Below, piece by piece: positions 44,301 to 52,054 of a stretch of 64,000 nucleotides of DNA. Both the position numbers and the translations under genes were made by a program. The stretch is from Bog-375 sp049698695 (GTDB taxonomy: Bacteria > Acidobacteriota > Terriglobia > Bryobacterales > Bryobacteraceae). The notes beneath the pieces were generated by a model. That model had not been told where the DNA came from and searched no databases. It saw only the letters and a program-made list of their open reading frames with translations. The stretch covers positions 1 through 64,000 of the forward strand of contig JBAVYH010000216.1 in assembly GCA_049698695.1 (NCBI GenBank). The letters are read 5' to 3'. Position 1 is the stretch's first letter. Every line of letters begins with the position of its first letter.

Positions 44301-44883
44301 CATGGTTTCGAAGCTCCTGCTGGCCGTTCAGGAGGTGCTCGATCGGGCCGGCTGCGCAGGCGATGACGCCGCGGTAGTCGAACGCCTCAGGAGCCACTAC
44401 CACCAGGTCCGCGAGGGCATCGGCGTCCACAAGCCGCCGGAGCTGTACGGCGCCATCCCTACCGACCCTTACTCCCACACGCCCGGTTTCGCGGGTGTGC
44501 AGCAGCCCGGCATGACCGGCCAGGTGAAAGAGGATCTCATCTCCCGGTTCGGCGAGATGGGCGCCGCCGTCACCGATGGACGGCTGTGCTTCCGCCGTCA
44601 CCTGGTCAGCCGCGTCGAGTTTCTGCGAGTGGCGAGGACGTTCCACTTCTACGATGTCGACGGCGAGGAGCGCAGCCTCGATCTCGAGCCCGCCACGATG
44701 GCATTCACCACCTGCCAGACGCCGGTGGTGGCCCATCAGCCGGGCCCGCCCAGGATCGAGATCACCCGTGCCGGCGGCAGCCTGCAAGTGGTGGAAGGGC
44801 TCGACCTCGACGCCGGGACCAGCGCGGCGATATTCGAGCGCAGTGGAGCGGTCCGGCGGCTGGACGTGTTCGTCGGGTTCTAA
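41344..44883 (+). CDS. Large GH94/GH-Q-like enzyme, candidate beta-glucan phosphorylase
   Basis: 1179-aa protein without signal peptide. A beta-sandwich N-domain (YRITRSLAKSVYSNKIVFEE, FVRRATLANLGAEPVEIDLL) is followed by a long helical barrel domain. RPEWNDANNALVG places Asp688 in the Trp-Asn-Asp context of the catalytic acid of clan GH-Q phosphorylases (GH94 and the ~1100-aa GH149/GH161). The operon supplies beta-glucan oligomers, which suits an intracellular beta-1,3-glucan phosphorylase. Family membership is inferred from length, motif and context only. A palindromic repeat is inserted in frame at about residues 320-350. Confidence 0.6.
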   Translation: MSTAFVGEAPLQRGARQVEGGSIVIGGERFYRIVNYDAMAPFLMSLVSGSDHWMFVSSTGGLTAGRRDPDHALFPYYTDDRIHDSQDQTGGKTILIATRKGRAALWEPFSQRYEGLYRITRSLAKSVYSNKIVFEEVNHDLALSFSCAWMTSDRFGFVRRATLANLGAEPVEIDLLDGIQNLLPHGLTRRFQMEYSTLADGYKEDELEPETGLGLFKLSSVPADRPEPNEALRVTTVWSEGIEPARRLLCAEQLGRFRRGEAVEEETLIRGRRGSYFVNTRLSLAAAARKDWSLVAEVDQDAAAVAAIVGLLKSAGAASLRGNCTNRPPTVAAPMRAQSRDREGTVAVDSSPNLRAQLDEDVERGTRNLVRIVAAADGLQLTGDDLSSDRHFSNTLFNVMRGGIPDSGYLISRSNFKAFVGKANHAVAERQAAFVNALDETLPHSRLLALVREQGDPDLERLAHEYLPLTFSRRHGDPSRPWNIFSIEVKSEHGERILNYQGNWRDIFQNWEALALSFPGYVESMIFKFAGASTADGYNPYRIMRDGFDWEVLDPHDAWSYIGYWGDHQVVYLLKLLEVSARYHPGALAGLLTRRVFTYANVPYRIKPYRSLLEDPRNTIDFDFALDREIRQRAEAVGAEGKSLPGADGAPYRVNLAEKLLVLVLARLFNYIPEAGLWMNTQRPEWNDANNALVGSGVSMVTLYFLRRFLSFCRGIFGAAGTPAVEVSAEVAEAFRRVSEALERHAGLLGVPISDRDRKRVLDDLGIVGSDYRAGLYAHGFSGQQAALSVAELGAFCEVALRHIDHSIRANRREDGLYHAYNLMKVDGDAIVIRRLYEMLEGQMAVLSSGALSAQESAALLDALRNSRLYRADQNSYVLYPDRKLPGFFEKNNIPASAIAQSKTLAAMIERGDRRIVVEDVNGVAHFNAAFRNAALLKDALAGLGLTDEERAQILALYENVFDHQSFTGRSGTFYKYEGLGCIYWHMVSKLLLAVQEVLDRAGCAGDDAAVVERLRSHYHQVREGIGVHKPPELYGAIPTDPYSHTPGFAGVQQPGMTGQVKEDLISRFGEMGAAVTDGRLCFRRHLVSRVEFLRVARTFHFYDVDGEERSLDLEPATMAFTTCQTPVVAHQPGPPRIEITRAGGSLQVVEGLDLDAGTSAAIFERSGAVRRLDVFVGF
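42331..42369. repeat. In-frame palindromic repeat inside the GH-Q-like gene
   Basis: Perfect 13-bp arms ACGGTCGCGGCTC and GAGCCGCGACCGT with a 13-nt loop, located in the coding region and translated as part of AQSRDREGTVA. The flanks CCCCCCT and GAGGGAACGGTAG look like intergenic repeat ends. Confidence 0.75.
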
Positions 44884-44981
44884 GCGCCGCCGCGCGGCCG
44901 CGCCCGGCGCTACAATCATGCTGCACTCGGGATGTGGTGTCACTTTTTGCCGGGAACCGCATCTCCAGTACCAGAGGCCAC

Positions 44982-45386
44982 ATGGAAGTCAGCATTCGGT
45001 ATCAGGGTAACGTCAGATTCGAAGCCGAAGCGCGCGGGCATCGCGTGATTTCGGACCAACCGGTGTCAAACGGCGGCGAGGACGGAGGCATGACGCCGCC
45101 GGAGCTGCTGGTTTCGTCGCTGGGCACCTGCGCCGGTTATTACGCCGCGCAGTATTTGAAGGCGCGGTCCCTTTCGGCGGAGGGACTCGAAATCCGCGTG
45201 ACCGCAGACAAGGCCCTGCAACCGGCCCGGCTGGCCCAGTTCCGCATTGAGGTGACCGTTCCCGGCCTGGACGCCGCGCACGAGGCCGGCATTCTGCGGG
45301 CTGTGAAATCCTGCCTGATTCACCACACGCTGCTCCAGCCGCCGGCCATCGAAACGGTGTTCAAGGCCGTCGCGACGGTAAGCTAG
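44982..45386 (+). CDS. OsmC-family protein
   Basis: 134 aa from ATG 44982; the in-frame extension to 44586 overlaps the GH-Q gene. OsmC fold: GGEDGGMTPPELLVSSLGTC with the first peroxidatic Cys, AGYYAAQYLKARSL, and the second Cys in AVKSCLIHHTLLQPP. Such proteins reduce organic hydroperoxides with thiols. It is 98 bp after the glucan operon and may be separately transcribed from TACAAT near 44911. Confidence 0.85.
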   Translation: MEVSIRYQGNVRFEAEARGHRVISDQPVSNGGEDGGMTPPELLVSSLGTCAGYYAAQYLKARSLSAEGLEIRVTADKALQPARLAQFRIEVTVPGLDAAHEAGILRAVKSCLIHHTLLQPPAIETVFKAVATVS

Positions 45387-45414
45387 CGCCACGACTGTGT
45401 GAGGGCATTCCTTT

Positions 45415-45490
45415 GTGGGGCAGCTTGCCAAGCTGCGGTCCGATTGCGCGGCGGTTGCCAACCGCCGCGCAGGATGCCATCCTGCCCCAC
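45415..45490. repeat. Nested palindromic intergenic repeat, copy 2
   Basis: Same outer arms as 4481-4568 (GTGGGGCAG / CTGCCCCAC) and inner stems CAGCTTG/CAAGCTG, CGCGGCGGTT/AACCGCCGCG and AGGAT/ATCCT. It lacks the second stem of copy 1. Confidence 0.75.
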
Positions 45491-45591
45491 GCCGAGTCGC
45501 CGCCTGCTTCAAACTCGGCAAGCCGTTACTCGCCCGGCTTCGCTTTTTGACGTGCCTCACGCCGCGCCGCGGCGTCGCAAGAGTTCGCCAT

Positions 45592-45681
45592 TCAAGTGCC
45601 CACGCCCAGGCGCGGCAGCACCCATTTCATCAGCGCGAAATACGCGGCCATCAACAGGACGATCTGCAACCAGTCGGGCAC
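45592..45681 (-). CDS. 29-residue small membrane protein
   Basis: GTG 45681 is preceded by a near-ideal GGAGGAG (45687-45693 on the plus map). The peptide is one hydrophobic helix (IVLLMAAYFALMKWVLP) flanked by PDWLQ and RLGVGT, ending at TGA 45594-45592. The strong site, the compact hydrophobic pattern and the charged end argue for a real small membrane protein; its role is unknown. Confidence 0.5.
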   Translation of the reverse strand: MPDWLQIVLLMAAYFALMKWVLPRLGVGT

Positions 45682-45837
45682 GGTAGCTCCTCCGTCTATT
45701 GTCCCAGATGCAATGCACGCCGCGAGGTGACACGGCGCGCCGCCAGCAGGTTAAGAGCGCCCGAGCACCGCTAGTTGACGCGCGCGGCTCCGAAGCGTTA
45801 CACCCAGGGCGGATGGCCTTCTCTGGCGTTGGCCGCG

Positions 45838-47988
45838 TTACGGGAGCACCGTGAAATCCGTCCACTGGCTGGCCGCTATGGCTTTTCCGCCTTGCTGCTC
45901 GGTCGCGATCACTTGCAGATCGTAGTCGCCGGGAGTCAGTCTGTCCGCCAGTTTCAGCGCGCCGAACGCGGCCGGACCACGGTCTTTCATTTCCACCAGC
46001 TTCGCCGGCGCCGAGTATATCTCCTTGCCATCGCGTAGAACGCGCACGCGCGTCTCCAGGTCCACTTTTGACCTTTTCTTGGCGCCGTTCTCAATCGCGC
46101 AAAGAAACTCCACCAAGCCGCCGCGCTTGAACTGCCGCAGCGCCGGCGTGATGTCAAGCAGCTCGGACGCCCAGGGCGACCGTTCGCCATCCCGTAGTAT
46201 CACGCTGGCCAGGGCGAGTCTTGCCTTTTTCAGATTCGGGATCTCGATGAACTGCGTGGCCGAGCCAATCTTGCCCGTCGCTTCGTCCCGCACCGCCGCG
46301 CGAATCTGGTACGCACCGCGCTTCGGCACCGGCACGTCCAGCGTGTACAAAGCGCCATCCCGCAGCGCGTCGGTCATCCTTCCCGCCGCCACCTGCACGT
46401 TGTAGATGCGGCCCACCGCGGCCAGCGGCTGGTCACCAGCACCGGTGGCGACCACGAACAGCATAACCCGCGACCTGTCGCTGCCATCAAGGTCGTGCTC
46501 CCAACTCAGGTCGGCTGCGTTGATCCGAAGCAGATTGCGAACCACGGGACCTCGCTTCGGAACCTCCGCGTACAGCGCCGTCAGCCGCAACCCCACGCCG
46601 GAAGACTTGAACGGCGACAACATGGCGGCACGCAACTGTTCGATCGGCGTGTTGAACTTGGGAACCGTTTCGTCGTCGGTTTCCCCGAAAAACCCGGACC
46701 GCGAGCGAACCTGCAGCCCGGCGCGCGTCACTTTCACCTGGATGCGGTGAAAGCCGCGCCCGCCGTTCTTGCCTTGCCACGTGCTTTCCAACGGATGATA
46801 CCCCAGCAGGTAGTAACCCGCCTGATCCTCCAGCACCCGCGCGAGCCCCCAATTCATGTCGTTGCCGTTGTCGTAGGCCAGCCCGCCCGTCTGCCCCGCG
46901 AGGTATGCGAGATTCTCCTCTTGGACCTCGTTGCTGAGGTCCCTTTCGTCATTGACGCCAACATGGGTGTGGTTGTTTAGGGTGGTGTCCCCTGGTACCC
47001 CCGCCGTCTCAGTCAGCTCCGGGTTGTCCTCCGCGCCCGGTTGCAAAGTCTGTGCTCCAGTTGCGCGCATGGTGTAAATCACGGTGCCCGACCGGTTGGC
47101 CCGGTCGATCAGGAGCCGGAGCACGCGCACAACGTCGGCGTAACTTTCCGGGGCGTCGTGTGCCCGATGCGCGTTTGCTCTATGGACATGTGGACCAACG
47201 CCAGCCTCAAACATCTGAAGCCCGTCCGAGAACAGCACGATTGATTTGCGCCCAGGCATCTCGCGGAGCGCACCAACGATATAGTTGACCGCCCCAAGAG
47301 TGCCAACGGTGGCGAGCGCGCTGCTCCTGGCGTCATCCGGCCCGGAGCCACCGCTGGGGACAGAGCCGATCAAGTCCTCCCAGGACGAGTACTTGCCGTA
47401 TGGATCGAAGTACGTCGCGCCAAAGCGTCCATTGGGGTTCCAGCGCAAGCCGTTGATGATCGACAGCAGCACCCGTTTATCGGCGCTGAATTGCTGCAAG
47501 GCGCCCGATCCGGCGCCAGTCCGGCAAATCGCCACCAGGTCGCCTGGCTGCATCTGTTCGTTGACAAACCTGCGCAGCGACCTGCGCACGAGTGCCATGC
47601 TTTCGAAGGAGAGGCCGAGGTCGTCCACCATCAGCACGATGGTGCGCCGCACGTCTTCCGGGCGAAGCTGCGCGAGGGGTGGAGGCGGCAAGGCATCAAC
47701 GGGCTTAGGCGAAAGCTTTTCACGGGCCGCCTCGAGTTCCGGGGTTACCTGGACATACGAAAAGTGCGTCAACTTCTGCAGCTTGCCATCTTCGAAGACC
47801 TGGAACTCTTCCGGTTTGAGATCTGTAATGTGATGTCCTTTGGAATCGGTCACGACGGCGTCCACTTGCACCAATGTCGAGGTGACGCGGAAAACCGTGG
47901 CCGGCTGCTGGGAGTCCGGCGCCGGCGCCGCGGGCTGTTGCCCGGAAGCGAACAACGCACCCAGGAAGAGGCCAGCCGCTGCCTTCAT
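45838..47988 (-). CDS. Secreted VWFA-related protein (acidobacterial type), copy 1
   Basis: 716 aa from ATG 47988; frame open to 48048. Signal peptide (MKAAAGLFLGALFASGQQPA), then an Ig-like start (FRVTSTLVQVDAVVTDSKG, DLKPEEFQVFEDGKLQKLT) and a von Willebrand A-like domain from about 100 (RRTIVLMVDDLGLSFESMAL; MPGRKSIVLFSDGLQMFEAG). The MIDAS DxSxS pattern is not canonical. The C-terminal half is beta-rich. Probably extracellular adhesion or sensing. It lies 32 bp after an obvious paralogue. Confidence 0.85.
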   Translation of the reverse strand: MKAAAGLFLGALFASGQQPAAPAPDSQQPATVFRVTSTLVQVDAVVTDSKGHHITDLKPEEFQVFEDGKLQKLTHFSYVQVTPELEAAREKLSPKPVDALPPPPLAQLRPEDVRRTIVLMVDDLGLSFESMALVRRSLRRFVNEQMQPGDLVAICRTGAGSGALQQFSADKRVLLSIINGLRWNPNGRFGATYFDPYGKYSSWEDLIGSVPSGGSGPDDARSSALATVGTLGAVNYIVGALREMPGRKSIVLFSDGLQMFEAGVGPHVHRANAHRAHDAPESYADVVRVLRLLIDRANRSGTVIYTMRATGAQTLQPGAEDNPELTETAGVPGDTTLNNHTHVGVNDERDLSNEVQEENLAYLAGQTGGLAYDNGNDMNWGLARVLEDQAGYYLLGYHPLESTWQGKNGGRGFHRIQVKVTRAGLQVRSRSGFFGETDDETVPKFNTPIEQLRAAMLSPFKSSGVGLRLTALYAEVPKRGPVVRNLLRINAADLSWEHDLDGSDRSRVMLFVVATGAGDQPLAAVGRIYNVQVAAGRMTDALRDGALYTLDVPVPKRGAYQIRAAVRDEATGKIGSATQFIEIPNLKKARLALASVILRDGERSPWASELLDITPALRQFKRGGLVEFLCAIENGAKKRSKVDLETRVRVLRDGKEIYSAPAKLVEMKDRGPAAFGALKLADRLTPGDYDLQVIATEQQGGKAIAASQWTDFTVLP

Positions 47989-48020
47989 AGCTTCATTCTC
48001 ACTGATGGCGACTCTTCGCG

Positions 48021-50165
48021 TTACGGAACCACCGTGAAATCCGTCCACTGGCCGGCCGCCGCGCCTGTGGTGCCTTTGGCCGCGTTTCGCTCGGCCACGA
48101 TCACTTGCAGGTAGTAGTCGCCGGGAGTCATGTTGTCCCCCAGTTTCAACGCGCCGAATACAACCCGGCCGACGACCGGCATGTCGATCAGCCGGGCCGG
48201 CGTCGAGTAGACTTCCTTGCCATCGCGCAGAACCCGCACGCGCGTGGCCATGTCCACATCCGGTCCTTTCTTGCGGCCCTTCTCAACCGCGCAAAAATAT
48301 TCCAGCGAACTCCCCCGCTTGAACTGCCGCAGCGCCGGAACGATGTCCAGCATGTCGGGCCTGGCCGACCGGTCGCCGTCCTGCAGGATGACACTCGCCA
48401 GCGCGAATCCCTTCTTCTTTAGCTCCGGGATCTCGAGGAACTGGGTGGCCGAGCCGATCTTGCCCGTCGTCTGGTCCCGCACCGCAACGCGAATCTGGTA
48501 CGCCCCGCGCTTCGGCACCGGCACGTCCAGAGTGTACAAAGCGCCATCCCGCAGCGCCTCGGCCATCTTTCCCGGCGCCACTCGCAGATCGAAAACGCGG
48601 CCCACGGCCGCCAGCGGCTGGTCGCTGGCGCCGGTGGCCACGCCCACCAGCATGACCTGCGCCCAGTCGTTGCCGTGGTCGTCGAGCTTCCAGGTCAGGT
48701 CGGCCGCATTGATGCGCAGAAGATTGCGGACCACCGGGCCTCGCTTCGGCGCTTCGGCGTACAGCGCAGTCAGCCGCACCCCCACGCCGGAGGACTGGAA
48801 CGGCGACAACATTGTGGCGCGCAATTGTTCCGCCGGCGTGGTGTAGCTCGGCAGCGTCTCGTCGTCGGTCTCTCCGAAGAACCCGGACCGCGAGCGAACG
48901 TGCAACCCCGCGCGCGTCACCTTCACCTGGATGCGGTGGTAGTCGCTTCTGCCGTTCTTGCGCTGCAATGTGCCTTCCGGCGTTTGAAACCCCAGCAGGT
49001 AGTAACCCTCCTGGTCCTCCAACACCCGCTGCAGGCCCGAATTCAGATCGTTGCCGTTGTAGTAAGCCAGGCCTCCGGTTTTGTCAGCGAGGTATGCGAG
49101 ATCCTGTTGCAGGACGTTGTTGACAACGTCTCTGCCGCCGCCAATATGCGTCAGGGCGTTCAGCGCCCCGTTCGCTTCCCCCCGCGTCATTTGATCCAGT
49201 TGCGGGTTGTCCTGCGCGTCCAATTGCAAAGTCTGGAGACCGGTGGCTTGGATCGTGTAGATCACCGTTCCCGAACGGTTCGCCCGGTCAATCAAGCGGC
49301 GCAGCGCGGCAGTGACGTCGGCGTAACTGTCCAGCGACTCGCCTGTACCAGGGCTTTCAAACAGTTGGATTCCATCGGAGAAGAGCACGATGGATTTGCG
49401 CCCGGGCATCTCGCGAAGCGCACCCACGATATAGTTGACTGCCCCGAGCGTGCCGACCGTAGTGATGGCAGTGTTCTCGATGTCATACCGCACATCGAGC
49501 GACCGGGAATCGCCGCTGGGAACAAACCCGGACGCGCCGGCCGGCCCGAACTTGCCATATGGGTCGAAGTAGCTCAGGCCGAAGCGTCCATTCGGATTCC
49601 AGTGCAAGCCGTCGATGACCGACAGCAGCACTCGCTTATCGACGCTGAATTGCTGCAAGGCGCCCGATCCGGCGCCGGTACGGCAAATCGCCACCAGGTC
49701 GCCCGGCTGCATCTGCTGGTTGACGAACTTGCGCAGCGAACCGCGCACGAATGCCATGCTTTCGAAAGAAAGGCCGAGATCGTCAACCATCAGCACGATG
49801 GTGCGCCGCACGTCTTCGGGGCGAAGCTGCGCCAGCGCGGGAGGTGGTAACGCCGACACGGTGTTGGGCGAACGCTTCGGCCGCTCGGCCTTGAATTCCG
49901 GTGCGGCCTTATGTTCCGATGCCACTTGGACATACGAAAAGTGAGTCAGCTTCTGCAGCTTGCCGTCCTCAAAGACCTGGAAGTCTTCCGGTTTGAGATC
50001 GGTGATGTGGCGCCCTTTGGAATCGGTTACCACGGCGTCCACTTGCACCAAGGTCGAAGTGACGCTGAAAACAGCAGTTGGCTGCTGGGAGTCCGGAGCC
50101 CGCGCCGCGGGCTGCTGCCCGGAAGCGAACAGCGTGGCAAGGAAGATGCCGGCTATTGCCTTCAC
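48021..50165 (-). CDS. Secreted VWFA-related protein (acidobacterial type), copy 2
   Basis: 714 aa from GTG 50165. Nearly superimposable on copy 1 in all domains (signal peptide MKAIAGIFLATLFASG, shared DLKPEDFQVFEDGKLQKLTH, RRTIVLMVDDLGLSFESMAF). Main differences are a short insert after YVQV and changes around residues 330-360. It is the upstream gene of the tandem pair, and an IS1595-type element sits 46 bp before its start, so its original promoter has probably been displaced. Confidence 0.85.
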   Translation of the reverse strand: MKAIAGIFLATLFASGQQPAARAPDSQQPTAVFSVTSTLVQVDAVVTDSKGRHITDLKPEDFQVFEDGKLQKLTHFSYVQVASEHKAAPEFKAERPKRSPNTVSALPPPALAQLRPEDVRRTIVLMVDDLGLSFESMAFVRGSLRKFVNQQMQPGDLVAICRTGAGSGALQQFSVDKRVLLSVIDGLHWNPNGRFGLSYFDPYGKFGPAGASGFVPSGDSRSLDVRYDIENTAITTVGTLGAVNYIVGALREMPGRKSIVLFSDGIQLFESPGTGESLDSYADVTAALRRLIDRANRSGTVIYTIQATGLQTLQLDAQDNPQLDQMTRGEANGALNALTHIGGGRDVVNNVLQQDLAYLADKTGGLAYYNGNDLNSGLQRVLEDQEGYYLLGFQTPEGTLQRKNGRSDYHRIQVKVTRAGLHVRSRSGFFGETDDETLPSYTTPAEQLRATMLSPFQSSGVGVRLTALYAEAPKRGPVVRNLLRINAADLTWKLDDHGNDWAQVMLVGVATGASDQPLAAVGRVFDLRVAPGKMAEALRDGALYTLDVPVPKRGAYQIRVAVRDQTTGKIGSATQFLEIPELKKKGFALASVILQDGDRSARPDMLDIVPALRQFKRGSSLEYFCAVEKGRKKGPDVDMATRVRVLRDGKEVYSTPARLIDMPVVGRVVFGALKLGDNMTPGDYYLQVIVAERNAAKGTTGAAAGQWTDFTVVP

Positions 50166-50210
50166 ACCTTCATTCTCACCGATGGCTAGCTTCCCCGCCA
50201 GACCTATTAA

Positions 50211-50233
50211 GGGTGATTATATACTTAACAAAA
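50211..50233 (+). repeat. Left terminal inverted repeat of the IS1595-type element
   Basis: Pairs with 53065-53087 with a single mismatch. Read outward (minus strand) it contains TATAAT (50221-50216), facing the VWA genes. Confidence 0.88.
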
Positions 50234-50295
50234 TAGGCGCGTGAGAAGTCAGCAGACGCGGTTTCTTGGTGTGCCGTGGTGAGACATGGAAATAT

Positions 50296-50460
50296 TCAGG
50301 CCGTCTTCTTCGCCCGAGCCTTTTTTCTGTGAGCCCGCTTCCACGCCGCCTCTCGTTTCAGGATCTCTTCCTTCGAGACCGTGAACATCGTATGGACGGC
50401 ATTGTTCATCCTCTCAGCGTCCGTGTTGCCGGATACGTGCGGTGCTGGTAGTGGTTTCAT
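50296..50460 (-). CDS. 54-aa basic protein coupled to the PIN gene
   Basis: ATG 50460 overlaps the PIN stop (ATGA). The peptide has the segment MFTVSKEEILKREAAWKRA and a Lys/Arg/Ala-rich tail (HRKKARAKKTA), a pattern seen in short proteins after toxin-like genes. The coupling suggests it acts with the PIN protein, perhaps as an antitoxin or nucleic-acid-binding partner; that is inference. Last gene of the passenger set. Confidence 0.65.
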   Translation of the reverse strand: MKPLPAPHVSGNTDAERMNNAVHTMFTVSKEEILKREAAWKRAHRKKARAKKTA

Positions 50461-50864
50461 GGATTTATCGAAATCACCTTAACGCCACTGGCTCGATGCA
50501 TCGGTTTCGTGGATTTTTCCGTCGTTATAAGTTCCTCTGCCTCGGCAACAAGGGCGCATGCCACATGAATTGCGTCGATACCGGAAATACCGGTTCTTCC
50601 GCCTTCATCGATAGCGAGTGTCATAAGTTCGTCGCTGCTTGGCACACGTGTCATGCTGTTCTTGAAGAATTCTTCATAGAACTGCCTCTCATCTTCGTTT
50701 TTGTGAAAGGTGCATTTCGGCAGCAGTTCAACCTTCACGTAATCACTTGTGACGTATTCCCTCAATGGGTCGTACAAGAACGAAAGGGCTGTGTCCGCCA
50801 GCGCTTTGTCGCCGCGGACAGCAGCAATCAAAACGCCAACATCGATATATGTCCGAGTCGGCAC
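50457..50864 (-). CDS. PIN-domain nuclease (VapC-like)
   Basis: 135-aa PIN fold. Acidic metal ligands can be placed at Asp8 (YIDVGVLI), Glu46 (KVELLPK), Asp97 (SGIDAIHVACAL) and Glu116 (LITTEKSTKPM). Such proteins cut RNA, often as toxins of type II systems. It starts 16 bp after the 91-aa gene and is coupled to the 54-aa gene behind it. It is a passenger of the IS1595-type element and is poorer in G+C than the chromosome. Confidence 0.85.
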   Translation of the reverse strand: MPTRTYIDVGVLIAAVRGDKALADTALSFLYDPLREYVTSDYVKVELLPKCTFHKNEDERQFYEEFFKNSMTRVPSSDELMTLAIDEGGRTGISGIDAIHVACALVAEAEELITTEKSTKPMHRASGVKVISINP

Positions 50865-50880
50865 TTATGCCTGGCCTTAG

Positions 50881-51156
50881 TTATAACCATCCGCGCGTTT
50901 CGTTGATTTCCCGCTCCAGGGCGTCTGGAGACAAAGGCTGGCGGCCGCTGTCAATGAGATGCTGGCGGAGAGACAACACACGTTCCCTGGATCGCTCTAA
51001 CTCGGGCGACATCGTTGTTACCGTACTGCCAACATACACAGCCGGATTCTCATAGCGTGGCACCGCAATCTCCACATTGCATGGGGATATTACGTACGAA
51101 GGCGGTGTGTTTCTTAGTGCTTCCTCAATCTTCTTCGGATCGATCAACAATAACAT
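50881..51156 (-). CDS. 91-aa hypothetical passenger protein
   Basis: Its start ATG 51156 lies within the end of the Ntn hydrolase gene (32-nt overlap), so translation is probably linked. It has an N-terminal MLLLIDPKKIEEALRN, a central strand-rich VYVGSTVTTMSPE and a charged helix (RERVLSLRQHLIDSG, ALEREINETRGWL). No family recognised. Position just before a PIN gene is that of an antitoxin, but sequence alone does not show it. Confidence 0.6.
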   Translation of the reverse strand: MLLLIDPKKIEEALRNTPPSYVISPCNVEIAVPRYENPAVYVGSTVTTMSPELERSRERVLSLRQHLIDSGRQPLSPDALEREINETRGWL

Positions 51157-52048
51157 GGAGTGGCTCCCTATTCAAGGTTTGGTCGTAATAGTGTTTCCGT
51201 CTAATCCACTTGAAACCTTCATGTTTCGTGACGGCCGCAATTTCAATCGGGCCGCCAATGATCTGCGGACCCGGAAGAAATCGACTGTACATTATTGATG
51301 CGTGAACAAGAAACTCGGCGAGGTCTATCGCGTCCTGAATCGGCATCGGTGGAAATACAATAGGAGCCTGCAATCTGGCAACCAAGATGGGGTTTAATTG
51401 CTTGAACAATTGCTCGGGCGATACTGGCTCCTGTTGCCCCTGCGAGGCACTGACCTCAGCCAATATCTGAAACAATAAAGGGCTGAACCCGATCACGATC
51501 CTCTGAACTACCTCCGGTGCGCCACCCCAACTGATGCCAGCTTGATCTGAGGGACGTAGTTCGCTCGGCGGTGTTGGCTTACCAGCTTTGATCTCAATGC
51601 CCCATGATTCGCCAAACCTCCCGGTTATTCCTCCAGTCGTCGAGTAGCCACCAAGCAAGAAACCTATATTCATGCCCAAGAGAGTTGCGGCAGGCTGTTT
51701 CTCACATTCGGCACCTAGAAACTTAGCGACTATCTCTGCCACGCCCCGCATCGTGTAATTATCTGGGTCAAATTCGAAATCGAACTGTTTTGCTTTTTCG
51801 CCATCCATTAATACAGCCCGGAGATCTTTCATCAGCGTACCGATAGAGGCGTTGCCAATGCTGCCCGATCCGAACGTTACGATTCCAATCGGTCTTCCCT
51901 TGTAGAGATTAAAAATCTTGTTGGCGTTATCGTATACTTTCGCGACTCCAGCCACGGTCCCTGGAACCACGGACACCGACAGGGTGGATGCACTATCGGC
52001 GGCAATAACCAGCCCATCGTGAACGGCGATCAAGATCGCTATGCTCAT
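51125..52048 (-). CDS. Proteasome beta-like Ntn hydrolase, passenger gene
   Basis: 307 aa. The start MSIAILIAVHDGLVIAADSA mirrors proteasome beta-subunit N-termini: after loss of Met, Ser1 takes the place of Thr1 and Asp17 coincides in position; Lys43 in NKIFNL matches the catalytic Lys33 with a 10-residue insert. GIVTFGSGSIGNASIGTLM corresponds to the conserved Gly-rich strand and helix. The C-terminal 130 residues are unlike known beta-subunits. It begins 6 bp after the transposase stop. Function unknown; a serine-type self-compartmentalised or single-chain protease is an inference. Confidence 0.6.
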   Translation of the reverse strand: MSIAILIAVHDGLVIAADSASTLSVSVVPGTVAGVAKVYDNANKIFNLYKGRPIGIVTFGSGSIGNASIGTLMKDLRAVLMDGEKAKQFDFEFDPDNYTMRGVAEIVAKFLGAECEKQPAATLLGMNIGFLLGGYSTTGGITGRFGESWGIEIKAGKPTPPSELRPSDQAGISWGGAPEVVQRIVIGFSPLLFQILAEVSASQGQQEPVSPEQLFKQLNPILVARLQAPIVFPPMPIQDAIDLAEFLVHASIMYSRFLPGPQIIGGPIEIAAVTKHEGFKWIRRKHYYDQTLNREPLHVIVDRSEED

Positions 52049-52054
52049 TTACGC

